Of a DNA stretch of 64,000 nt, positions 57,194 through 64,000 are shown piece after piece. This stretch comes from Nocardia terpenica (GTDB taxonomy: Bacteria > Actinomycetota > Actinomycetes > Mycobacteriales > Mycobacteriaceae). The position numbers were made by a program, and so were the translations under genes. The notes beneath the pieces were generated by a model. The model had not been told where the DNA came from and did not search any database. It was given only the letters and a program-made list of their open reading frames with translations. The stretch is taken from positions 434,001 to 498,000 of the forward strand of contig NZ_JABMCZ010000003.1 in NCBI RefSeq assembly GCF_013186535.1, given 5' to 3'. Position 1 is the stretch's first letter. The number at the start of each line of letters is the position of its first letter.

Positions 57194-57308
57194 GAGCCGA
57201 TCATCTCGACCCGCGATTGCACCGGATTTACCGAACGTTATCGCCAGGTGACGAAGCTCCGCACAGCCGTGACCGGCGGTTGTGAGGAGTGATCGATATC
57301 ACCGGACG

Positions 57309-58013
57309 CTACTGCAGCTTGTACGCCCGATGCAGCGCGACGATCCCGCCGGTGAGATTGCGCCACTGCACCGCCGACCATCCGGCGTCGGCGATGCGCA
57401 GCGCCAGCTGCCGCTGATTCGGCCACGCCCGAATGGATTCGGCCAGATAGACGTAGGCGTCCGGATTGCTGCTCACGGCGCGCGCCACCCGCGGCAGCGC
57501 CCGCATCAGATACTCCATGTAGACGGTGCGGAACGGCCCGAACACCGGTGTGGAGAACTCCGCGACCACGAGCCGCCCGCCGGGCTTGGTCACCCGGAGC
57601 ATCTCGCGCAGCGCCGCGTCCGATTCGGAGACATTGCGCAGCCCGTAGGAGATGGTGACCGCGTCGAACACCTCGTCCGCGAACGGCAGCGCGGTGGCGT
57701 CCCCGGCCACCATCGGCACCCTGCGGTGCCGCCCGGCCTCGAGCATGCCCTTGGAGAAGTCGGAGGCGACGCAGTAGGCGCCGGACTTGCCGAATTCCAG
57801 CGTCGACACCCCGGTCCCGGCGGCCAGGTCCAGCACCCGCTCGCCCGGCCGCAGCCCCAGCGCCCGCCGGGTCGCCCAGCGCCAGTACCGGTCCTGCCCT
57901 GCGGAGATCACGGTATTGGTGAGGTCGTACCGCTCGGCGACCCCGTCGAACATCGACGCCACCTCGTGCGGTTGCTTGTCCAGGGAGGCCCGGAACGACT
58001 CTGTCTTCGCCAC
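57309..58013 (-). CDS. menG: Demethylmenaquinone C-methyltransferase (MenG/UbiE)
   Basis: 234 codons from GTG 58013, preferred because a longer start at 58058 runs into the TetR gene end. SAM motif VLDLAAGTGVSTLEF. UbiE signatures: MFDGVAERYDLTNTVISAGQ, then DAVTISYGLRNVSESDAALR and EMLRVTKPGGRLVVAEFSTP. It adds the final methyl group of menaquinone in the cytoplasm/membrane interface. Together with menB and menD in this window it belongs to the menaquinone pathway. Confidence 0.94.
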   Translation of the reverse strand: MAKTESFRASLDKQPHEVASMFDGVAERYDLTNTVISAGQDRYWRWATRRALGLRPGERVLDLAAGTGVSTLEFGKSGAYCVASDFSKGMLEAGRHRRVPMVAGDATALPFADEVFDAVTISYGLRNVSESDAALREMLRVTKPGGRLVVAEFSTPVFGPFRTVYMEYLMRALPRVARAVSSNPDAYVYLAESIRAWPNQRQLALRIADAGWSAVQWRNLTGGIVALHRAYKLQ

Positions 58014-58023
58014 GTCCCAGACA

Positions 58024-58620
58024 CTATCTCGGCCAGGCGGCCAGGGCGTGCTCGGCAATGCGCTTCAGTTCGGACCGGTCGGCCCCGTCGCACGCCTGCA
58101 CCGACATGCCCTGCACGGTGGCCGCGTAGAAGCTCGCCAGCCCGTCGGCGTCGGTGTCCGCGGGCAGTCGCCCGGCGTCGATATCGGCCGAAATCTTTTC
58201 GCGGAAGGCCGTTTTGGTGGCCTCGCGGAGTGCCCGCAGTTCGGCCCGCACGTCGTCGGCGGCCGGGGTGCAGTTGGTGGCCGCGGTAATGATCATGCAG
58301 CCGGGCGGATGGCTCGGGTCGGCGTAATCGGCGGCGGCGTCGAACAGCAGCCTGCGCAGCGCGGCATGGGCGGTCGGCTCCTCGGCGAGCGCCCGTTCGG
58401 TGAACGCGCCGTAGGTCTGCTGATAGTGCCGCACCGCGGCCGAGAACAGCGCCCGCTTGTCCCCGAACGCCGCGTACAGGCTCGGCGGCTTCACGCCGAT
58501 GGTCTCGACCAGCGTCGAGATCGGCGTCGCCTCGTAGCCGTGCCGCCAGAACAGCCGCAGCGCCTGCTCCAGCGCCTGCTGCCGATCGAAGCCACGCGGC
58601 CTGCCTGCGGTTCTGCTCAC
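58024..58620 (-). CDS. TetR-family regulator of the alpha/beta hydrolase
   Basis: 198 codons from GTG 58620. HTH: ALEQALRLFWRHGYEATPIS then TLVETIGVKPPSLYAAFGDK. The C-terminal domain resembles QacR/AcrR-type ligand pockets (DPSHPPGCMIITAATNCTPA). Two TAGCGAYCGCTA palindromes lie between it and the divergent hydrolase; one is 14 bp from its start. It probably represses itself and the hydrolase. Confidence 0.88.
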   Translation of the reverse strand: MSRTAGRPRGFDRQQALEQALRLFWRHGYEATPISTLVETIGVKPPSLYAAFGDKRALFSAAVRHYQQTYGAFTERALAEEPTAHAALRRLLFDAAADYADPSHPPGCMIITAATNCTPAADDVRAELRALREATKTAFREKISADIDAGRLPADTDADGLASFYAATVQGMSVQACDGADRSELKRIAEHALAAWPR

Positions 58621-58633
58621 CCGACCGATTGTA

Positions 58634-58681
58634 TAGCGATCGCTACAGAGCGTGTTATGGTCTGTTCTGTAGCGACCGCTA
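58634..58681. promoter_or_regulatory. Twin TetR operators, TAGCGAYCGCTA
   Basis: TAGCGATCGCTA (58634-58645, perfect palindrome) and TAGCGACCGCTA (58670-58681, one mismatch), 36 bp apart centre to centre. Both sit between the divergent TetR and hydrolase genes; the second ends 19 bp before the hydrolase GTG at 58700. Two operators on a short divergent promoter allow co-ordinate repression of both genes. Confidence 0.82.
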
Positions 58682-58699
58682 AACAAACGAGGAGTGCCC

Positions 58700-59488
58700 G
58701 TGAGCCCCACGCCTGTTCGCCCCACCCTGGCCCGCACCGTGCTCGGCAGCGGCCCGGCCGTCCTGCTCGCACACGGCGCGGGCGGCGGCGTCCGCCCCAA
58801 TTACGGCCCCGTCCTGGACGCGCTGGCCGAAGGGCACACCGTCATCGGCGCGGACTACCCGGGCGCGGGGGAGTCCGCCCCGGCGCTCGCGCCCCTGGAA
58901 CTCGACGCGCTGGCCGACGAACTGGTCGCCGCCGCGGCCGCCGAGGGGCACGAGCGCTTCGCGGTCATCGGCTATTCGCTGGGCACCTCCGTCGCGGTGC
59001 GCATCGCCACGCGCTACCCGGAGCGGGTGAGGGCGCTGATCCTGACCGCGCCCTTCGCCCGCCCCGACAACCGCATGCTGCTGTTGCTGCAACTGTGGCG
59101 CGAGCTGTACCGCTCCGGCCGCCACGACCTGCTCGCCCGGTTCATGCAAACCGTGGCCTGGAGCGCCGAGCGGCTGGAAACCTTTGCGCCGCAGGAACTG
59201 TCGGCCATGCTCCAGGAGGCCGAGCGCACCTTCCCCACCGGCACCGCCGACCAGGCCGACCTCGGCGGCCGCGTCGACACCCGCGCCGAACTCGCCCGAA
59301 TCCAGGTGCCCGCCCTGGTCGTCGTCACCACCGCCGACCTGCTCGTCCCCCCGTCGGTCCAATACGAGGTGGCCACCGGCATCCCCACCGCCCGCACCGC
59401 CGAACTCCCCACCGGCCACCTCCCCTTCGCCGAACGGCCCGACGAATGGGCGACCCTGATGACGAAATTCCTGGCCGAGGTCGAATAA
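58700..59488 (+). CDS. Alpha/beta hydrolase
   Basis: 262 codons from GTG 58700, with AGGAG (58690-58694) five bases before; an in-frame GTG at 58694 overlaps the ribosome site and was not used. HGAGGG is the oxyanion loop, GYSLGTS carries nucleophile S93, VVTTADLLVPP the acid and GHLPFAERP the histidine. Substrate unknown; esters or lactones are possible. Controlled by the TetR twin operators. Confidence 0.88.
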   Translation: MSPTPVRPTLARTVLGSGPAVLLAHGAGGGVRPNYGPVLDALAEGHTVIGADYPGAGESAPALAPLELDALADELVAAAAAEGHERFAVIGYSLGTSVAVRIATRYPERVRALILTAPFARPDNRMLLLLQLWRELYRSGRHDLLARFMQTVAWSAERLETFAPQELSAMLQEAERTFPTGTADQADLGGRVDTRAELARIQVPALVVVTTADLLVPPSVQYEVATGIPTARTAELPTGHLPFAERPDEWATLMTKFLAEVE

Positions 59489-59534
59489 AATGAGGTAGCA
59501 GCAGAGTATTCGCCCACGGCAGAGGAGTCTCGCC

Positions 59535-59765
59535 ATGCGGATGAAAAGACTCGCAGCGTTATCGGCCGCCACCGTCCTCGCCGGTTCCGTGATCGGCGCC
59601 GGCGCGGCGGCCGCCCAACCCGGCACACCGATGTGCCCGATCTACGACCCCAGCAGCATCTTCTGCCACATGCCGCCGCCCGACAACGACCCCGACGACC
59701 AGCCCGGCAACGGTCGCAGCCTCGACCACAACTTCGATCGCGACCGCGATCAGGGGCTGCGCTGA
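59535..59765 (+). CDS. Small secreted protein
   Basis: 76 codons, ATG 59535, with AGAGGAG upstream. Signal peptide MRMKRLAALSAATVLAGSVI then GAGAAAAQP with cleavage near AAA-QP. The mature 47 residues contain two cysteines (PMCPIYDPSSIFCHMPPPDN) and an Asp/Arg-rich tail. Probably exported through Sec and remains at the cell surface or in the medium. Function unknown. Confidence 0.75.
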   Translation: MRMKRLAALSAATVLAGSVIGAGAAAAQPGTPMCPIYDPSSIFCHMPPPDNDPDDQPGNGRSLDHNFDRDRDQGLR

Positions 59766-59792
59766 CCCCGCGCCGGGATCCGACGCCGGGGG

Positions 59793-60935
59793 TTATGCGG
59801 TGCGGTACAGGCTCTCCCGGTCGGTGCCGATGACCTCCGCGTAGTGCCCGAGCAGTTCGGTGCAGATGGCGGGCCAGGTGCGATGCAGCACGGATTTGCG
59901 TGCGGCGGTGGCGAATCGGGCCCGAAGCTGCGGATCACGCAGCGCCGCAACGGCACTGGGAAGCAGCTCGGTGAAGCGATCCACCGGCAGCAGATAGCCG
60001 TTGCGGCAGTGGGCGATCAGATCGCGCGGACCACCGGCGTCCGGGCCGATCACCGGCAGCCCGGAGGCCAGCGCCTCCTGCACGCCCTGGCAGAACGTCT
60101 CGTGCTCGCCGGGATGCACCATCACGTCGAGGCTCGCGTACGCCCGCGCCAGCTCGGCCCCGCCGAGCTCGCCGGTGAATACCGCCGTCGGCAGCAGCCG
60201 GGCCAGCCGCGCCCGATCCGGGCCGTCGCCGACCACCACCAGCTGGATGTCCGGATCGTCGGCGAGCGCCGCCAGCCGCTCCACATGCTTCTCCGGGGCC
60301 AACCGCCCGACGAATCCGACGATCAGCTTCTCCTGCGGCGACCAGTCCGCCCGCAGCCCGGCCTGCCGCTCGGACGGGGTGAAGCGGCCGATGTCGACCC
60401 CGCGCGCCCACCGGTGCACCCGCGGAATGCCGTGCTGCGCAAGGTCTTCCGCGGCGGCCGTGGACGGCGCCAGGGTGCGCGCGGCGCGCTCGTGGATGCG
60501 GCGCGTCCAGGCCCACGCGGCCCGGCGCGCCGGGCCCAGCCCGTAGCTCTTGGCGAATCCGGCCACATCGGTCTGATAGATCGCCACCGCGGGCAGATCC
60601 AGCCGCACCGCCGCCGCCACCCCGCCCGCGCCCAGCAGGAACGGCGAGGCCAGATGCACCACGTCGGCATCGAAGTCGTCGATCGCCGCGGTGATGCCCG
60701 GCTGCGGCAACCCCACCGGCAGCGAACTGATCCTGGGCACCATCACCGCGGGCACCCGCACCACCGGGAAGCGTCCGTGCTCGCGCGGCGCCGGCGGCAG
60801 TCCACGCGGGGTATCCGGCGCGATGACCAGTGCCTCGTGTCCGTGCCGCTCCAGGTGATCGAGCACCTGCAGCACGGAGTTCACGACGCCGTTCATATTC
60901 GGCAGAAACGACTCCGCGACTATCGCTACTCGCAC
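59793..60935 (-). CDS. GT4 mannosyltransferase, MgtA/PimB-like
   Basis: 380 codons from GTG 60935 (VRVAIVAESFLPNMNGVVNS). GT-B fold: VVGDGPDRARLARLLPTAVF in the nucleotide-sugar half, then HPGEHETFCQGVQEALASGL, the E-x7-E-type motif of GT4 enzymes. Close to menG, as with mgtA (Rv0557) in M. tuberculosis, where the enzyme adds GDP-mannose to glycolipids of the lipomannan pathway. The specific acceptor is inferred from synteny. Confidence 0.88.
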   Translation of the reverse strand: MRVAIVAESFLPNMNGVVNSVLQVLDHLERHGHEALVIAPDTPRGLPPAPREHGRFPVVRVPAVMVPRISSLPVGLPQPGITAAIDDFDADVVHLASPFLLGAGGVAAAVRLDLPAVAIYQTDVAGFAKSYGLGPARRAAWAWTRRIHERAARTLAPSTAAAEDLAQHGIPRVHRWARGVDIGRFTPSERQAGLRADWSPQEKLIVGFVGRLAPEKHVERLAALADDPDIQLVVVGDGPDRARLARLLPTAVFTGELGGAELARAYASLDVMVHPGEHETFCQGVQEALASGLPVIGPDAGGPRDLIAHCRNGYLLPVDRFTELLPSAVAALRDPQLRARFATAARKSVLHRTWPAICTELLGHYAEVIGTDRESLYRTA

Positions 60936-61020
60936 AATTCGAGTGTGCGCACCACGGCACGCCGAGCCGCCAAGCCCGTGTAACACCCACGCGAAGATCC
61001 GGCGAACACTCCACGACGCG

Positions 61021-61485
61021 TCACCTGCGCCGCTCGAACCTCCGGATCAGCCACAGCGCCGGTAGCGCCACCCCCCACGCCACCACGATCACCGACAGCG
61101 CCGGGATGATCGCCACCCGGGCGTCGCGACCGGCGACCCGCACCAACTCCGGATCCTTCTTGCTGTACTCGACATTGATGCGTTCGCCGGCGGTGAGCCG
61201 GGTGGGATAGAGCACGCCCACCTTCGGATTGTGCGTGACACCATCGGGCGTGACATAGGTGACCGCCGAGCGCAATCGGCCCGCCGACAGCACCTCGGCA
61301 CTGGTCACGCCCTTGTTCGAGCTGATGAGCAGGTCGTCGCGCCAGGCAGCCAGCACCAGCAGCACCGCCAGCACGCTCACCGTCGCCGCGGCGATCACGA
61401 CCCCGATCCTGGTGCGCCGCAAGCGAGTCGAGCGGCGGTCTCCGGCACGCCCGGACCGGCGATCAGACTGCGTGGTTTCCGACAC
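61021..61485 (-). CDS. DUF3592-like membrane protein
   Basis: 154 codons from GTG 61485. Two membrane segments: VVIAAATVSVLAVLLVLAAW near the N-terminus and VAIIPALSVIVVAWGVALPA near the C-terminus. Between them is a soluble loop with KVGVLYPTRLTAGERINVEY then SKKDPELVRVAGRD, typical of DUF3592. A similar membrane protein adjoins mgtA in mycobacteria. Function unknown. Confidence 0.78.
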   Translation of the reverse strand: MSETTQSDRRSGRAGDRRSTRLRRTRIGVVIAAATVSVLAVLLVLAAWRDDLLISSNKGVTSAEVLSAGRLRSAVTYVTPDGVTHNPKVGVLYPTRLTAGERINVEYSKKDPELVRVAGRDARVAIIPALSVIVVAWGVALPALWLIRRFERRR

Positions 61486-61525
61486 TGCTCCAGGCTAGGA
61501 CACGGCTCCGATAGCGTGTGCGCCC

Positions 61526-62029
61526 ATGTCCCGAAAATTCAGCTTCACCGTGTCATACAGCGTCTCGGTAGAAGAGCTTCACCGGGCGATCACCAACGAC
61601 GAACTCTGGCAGGCCAGGTTCTCCGGCGCGGAGACCGCGACCCTGGACCTGTCGCACCCCGAAGGCCCCGACACCATCCGCATCCGGATGACCGAACGGG
61701 CCAGCCAGGACAAGATTCCCGCGGTCGTGAGCAAGGTGCTCAAGAACGAACTCGTGCTCGAGCGCACCGACGACTGGGGTCCGCTGCGGGACGACACCGC
61801 CCGCGGCACCTTCGTGGGCAACACCACGGGCATCACGACCGAGATGAGCGGCACCTACGAGATGCGTTCCACCGCCGAAGGCTCGGAGATCGAGGTCGCG
61901 GGCACCGTGGAGGTCAAGGTGCCGCTGGTCGGCGCCGCCATCGAACCGCTCGCCGAGCAACTGCAGCACCGCGTGGTGAACAGCGAGCGCAAGTTCATCG
62001 AAAGCTGGCTGGCCACCGCCGACGCCTGA
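61526..62029 (+). CDS. DUF2505-like SRPBCC family protein
   Basis: 167 codons from ATG 61526. MSRKFSFTVSYSVSVEELHR, then IRIRMTERASQDKIPAVVSK, and GSEIEVAGTVEVKVPLVGAA then IEPLAEQLQHRVVNSERKFI. It matches DUF2505, a START-like lipid-binding fold common in mycolate bacteria. No signal peptide. It ends at a strong bidirectional terminator shared with the convergent VOC gene. Confidence 0.82.
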   Translation: MSRKFSFTVSYSVSVEELHRAITNDELWQARFSGAETATLDLSHPEGPDTIRIRMTERASQDKIPAVVSKVLKNELVLERTDDWGPLRDDTARGTFVGNTTGITTEMSGTYEMRSTAEGSEIEVAGTVEVKVPLVGAAIEPLAEQLQHRVVNSERKFIESWLATADA

Positions 62030-62041
62030 TCCGACCGCACC

Positions 62042-62074
62042 GCGGAAGCGAGCCCTACCCGGGCTCGCTTCCGC
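62042..62074. terminator. Bidirectional hairpin terminator
   Basis: Perfect 14-bp stem GCGGAAGCGAGCCC (62042-62055) with GGGCTCGCTTCCGC (62061-62074) and a 5-base loop, between the convergent DUF2505-like and VOC genes. No T-run, as is common for GC-rich actinobacterial terminators. It would stop transcription from both sides. Confidence 0.82.
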
Positions 62075-62079
62075 GTGCC

Positions 62080-62538
62080 CTACCCGCGGGCCGAATCCGC
62101 ACCGGGGCCGAACGCCCCGCCGTCGTACTCGTGCTGCTCGACGATCACGAGCCAGTTCCCGGAGTTGTCCCGGATGATCGCCTCCACCCCGTAGGGGCGT
62201 TCCGCGGGCGGCTGCACGAATTCCACGCCCTTGGCGGTCAGTTCCTCGAAGGTCTTGTGGCAGTCGTCGGTGGCCAGGCCGAGCGCCCCGTGCGTGCCGT
62301 TCGCCATCGAGCGCCGGATGGCCTCGGCCAGGTGCGCGTCCAGCGGCGGGCCCGGCACCATCAGCGTCACCTCCAGTTCCGGATGCTCGGGATGCGCGAC
62401 GGTTACCCATCGGAAACCGTTGTCGCCCATGGTGATGTCCGTGGTCTCCACGAACCCGAGCTTGTCGATGTACCAGTTCTTCGCCTCGTCCTGGTCGTTC
62501 ACGTAGATGGTGACCAGGGAAACGTTGGTGATTGCCAT
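62080..62538 (-). CDS. VOC family protein
   Basis: 152 codons. ITNVSLVTIYVNDQDEAKNW then YIDKLGFVETTDITMGDNGF opens the fold; HPEHPELEVTLMVPGPP and VQPPAERPYGVEAIIRDNSG then NWLVIVEQHEY close it. A single-domain glyoxalase/dioxygenase-fold protein with unknown substrate. 52 bp upstream is the AraC gene on the same strand; co-regulation is possible. Confidence 0.85.
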   Translation of the reverse strand: MAITNVSLVTIYVNDQDEAKNWYIDKLGFVETTDITMGDNGFRWVTVAHPEHPELEVTLMVPGPPLDAHLAEAIRRSMANGTHGALGLATDDCHKTFEELTAKGVEFVQPPAERPYGVEAIIRDNSGNWLVIVEQHEYDGGAFGPGADSARG

Positions 62539-62590
62539 GCGCAGAGGCTAATTCTCGGCGACCCGGCCGTGCTTCTCGAAAATTGCGAAA

Positions 62591-63010
62591 CTACTCGGCA
62601 CGCCTGCGGTCCGACAGCCCGTGCATGAACACGTAGCACCCGGGGATCCGCGGCGCCCCGTCCGCGGCGAACTTGGCCTGGTAGGCCGACGGCGACATGC
62701 CCACCAGCTCGGTGAACTTGCGGCTGAACGACCCCAGGCTGCTGTAGCCGACCAGCACGCACGCCTCGGTGACCGTGATGTTGGTGGCGCGCAACAGATC
62801 CTGCGCGCGCTCGATGCGGCGCTCGGCCAGATACAGCGCGGGCGTGCGGCCGTAGGTCGCCGCGAAACAGCGCAGGAAGTGATACTTCGACACCCCCGCC
62901 GCGGCGGCCAGCCCGTCCAGATCGAGCGGTTCGGCGTAGTGGCGGTCGGCCAGATCCCGGGCCCGGCGCAGATGCGGCAGCAGGTCCTCGGGCACCGACC
63001 GCGCGTCCAT
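62591..63010 (-). CDS. AraC-family transcriptional regulator (DNA-binding domain only)
   Basis: 139 codons from ATG 63010. Tandem HTH of AraC type: DLDGLAAAAGVSKYHFLRCF then AATYGRTPALYLAERRIERA and DLLRATNITVTEACVLVGYS then SLGSFSRKFTELVGMSPSAY. There is no long sensory domain, so it may respond through a partner or by amount. Its start codon shares one base with the stop of the geranylgeranyl reductase, suggesting coupling. It may regulate the downstream VOC gene. Confidence 0.88.
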   Translation of the reverse strand: MDARSVPEDLLPHLRRARDLADRHYAEPLDLDGLAAAAGVSKYHFLRCFAATYGRTPALYLAERRIERAQDLLRATNITVTEACVLVGYSSLGSFSRKFTELVGMSPSAYQAKFAADGAPRIPGCYVFMHGLSDRRRAE

Positions 63011-64000
63011 CAGGAGAACGGCCGCGGCGCGTCGAACCGCAGCGACGTCCGGCCCGCGGCCCGCCAGGTGCGGGCGACCAGATCGGCGTCGTCGTCGGTC
63101 ACCAGATTGCCCATTACCCGAACGGCGGTGTGCTGCAAGAACTTCGACCGCATCACCGGCGGACCGCCGGTGGGCACCATGCGCGGATGGGTGGCCAGCG
63201 CGGCGATCCGGCGCGCGACCGAGAAGGTGCGGCCGTAGCGGGCGCGCAGCAGATCCGGCCACACCGCGGTCAGATCCGGCTCGTCGAGCAGGTCCGCCAG
63301 CAGATGCCCGCCCTCGAGCCCGTAGTCGATGCCCTCGCCGTTGAGCGGATTCACACACCCCGCGGCGTCGCCGACCAGCGCCCAGTTGCGCCCGGCCACA
63401 TTCGAGACCGCACCGCCCATCGGCAGCAGCGCCGAGGTGATCGCGCGCGCCTCGCCCTCGAGCTGCCACTCCGGCCGCCGCAGCGAAACATAGTGTTGCA
63501 GTAGCGGTTTCAGCGCGACATGGGAGGGGCGCCGCTCGGTCGCCAGCGAGCCGACGCCGATGTTCACCTCGCCGTTGCCGAGCGGGAACACCCAGCCGTA
63601 GCCCGGCACCATGCCGCCGTCGGCGTCGCGCAGCTCCAGGTGCGAGGTGATCCACTCGTCGTCGCTGCGCGCCGAGGTGATGTAGGCGCGCGCGGCCACG
63701 CCGTAGGCGAAGCGGCGATGCCAGGTGCGCCCCAGCAGCTTTCCGATCGGCGAGCGCACCCCGTCGGCGACGATCAGGACGCGGCAACCGATCTCGCGCA
63801 CCCCGGCGTCGGTGCGTACGGTCACCCCGGTGACCCGGTCGCCGTCGCGCAGCACGTCCAGCACCCGGACGCCATCGATGGCCCGCGCCCCCGACTTGAT
63901 CGCGGTCTCGCGCAGCTTGTCGTCGAGTTCGGTACGGGGGACGGCACTTCCGTAGGTGGGGAACGAACCCCCGGGCCAGGGCAGTTCGACCTCCCGCCCG
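63010..64000 (-). CDS. Geranylgeranyl reductase family FAD oxidoreductase, partial
   Basis: 330 codons of the C-terminal part; the N-terminus with the Rossmann start is beyond the right edge. Seen: ELPWPGGSFPTYGSAVPRTE, RVLIVADGVRSPIGKLLG, GYGWVFPLGNGEVNIGVGSL then GGAVSNVAGRNWALVGDAAG with CVNPLNGEGIDYGLEGG, the second FAD motif of this family. The family saturates isoprenoid double bonds; near menG in mycobacteria (Rv0561c, MenJ) it reduces one unit of the menaquinone side chain. The same role is likely here. Confidence 0.88.
   Translation of the reverse strand, partial: GREVELPWPGGSFPTYGSAVPRTELDDKLRETAIKSGARAIDGVRVLDVLRDGDRVTGVTVRTDAGVREIGCRVLIVADGVRSPIGKLLGRTWHRRFAYGVAARAYITSARSDDEWITSHLELRDADGGMVPGYGWVFPLGNGEVNIGVGSLATERRPSHVALKPLLQHYVSLRRPEWQLEGEARAITSALLPMGGAVSNVAGRNWALVGDAAGCVNPLNGEGIDYGLEGGHLLADLLDEPDLTAVWPDLLRARYGRTFSVARRIAALATHPRMVPTGGPPVMRSKFLQHTAVRVMGNLVTDDDADLVARTWRAAGRTSLRFDAPRPFS

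Overview
The window is very GC-rich, high-coding-density actinobacterial DNA. Its chromosomal part carries a menaquinone / mannosyltransferase neighbourhood (phosphate permease, VOC protein, menB, menD, mgtA-like glycosyltransferase, menG, geranylgeranyl reductase) whose content resembles the Rv0542c-Rv0562 region of Mycobacterium tuberculosis. Together with an IdeR-type iron box this points to a member of the Mycobacteriales, most likely Nocardia or a close relative. That assignment is inference from gene content and codon use.

Left flank (1-6306): PiT permease (partial), VOC protein, a 29-bp tandem repeat, menB, a long inverted repeat, a hotdog thioesterase, a DUF6918-like protein, a siderophore-interacting protein under an iron box, menD, a small acidic protein, and the 3' part of a small gene. 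Right flank (51066-64000): the 5' part of that same small gene, TetR plus aldo/keto reductase, a three-module nitrate reductase/flavoprotein fusion, menG, TetR plus alpha/beta hydrolase with twin operators, a small secreted protein, the mannosyltransferase, a DUF3592-like protein, a DUF2505-like protein, a VOC protein, an AraC regulator and a partial geranylgeranyl reductase.

Between them lies an essentially complete siphovirus-type prophage of about 44.8 kb (6307-51072). It entered an 86-codon host gene through a large serine integrase. The 7-bp core CCTCGCT is present at both ends, and joining the two flanks across it restores one open reading frame. Prophage order is: integrase and repressor/immunity module (6.3-9.8 kb, mostly leftward); a rightward early operon (9.8-19.3 kb) with Cro-like and ParB-like proteins, a RecE-like nuclease, RecT, a DNA methyltransferase, a replication-organiser-like protein and RusA; a methyltransferase gene broken by a frameshift and flanked by twin promoter-hairpin elements; an initiator-like tRNA; a membrane-protein and HNH/terminase block; head and tail genes (portal, ClpP-like protease with a nested scaffold start, capsid, connectors, tail tube, G/G-T frameshift chaperones, tape measure with two wall-degrading domains, tail tip); and an endolysin with an internal start plus a holin (41.5-43.3 kb).

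The right end of the prophage (43.3-51.0 kb) is not needed for virion assembly. It holds a secreted lipoprotein, a tightly packed nine-gene leftward operon of mostly unknown proteins ending in a candidate PD-(D/E)XK nuclease, a divergent HTH-TPR regulator with a GNAT acetyltransferase, and a zinc-finger coiled-coil protein next to attR. This cargo operon is the best place in the window for an undescribed system. Its function cannot be read from sequence alone.
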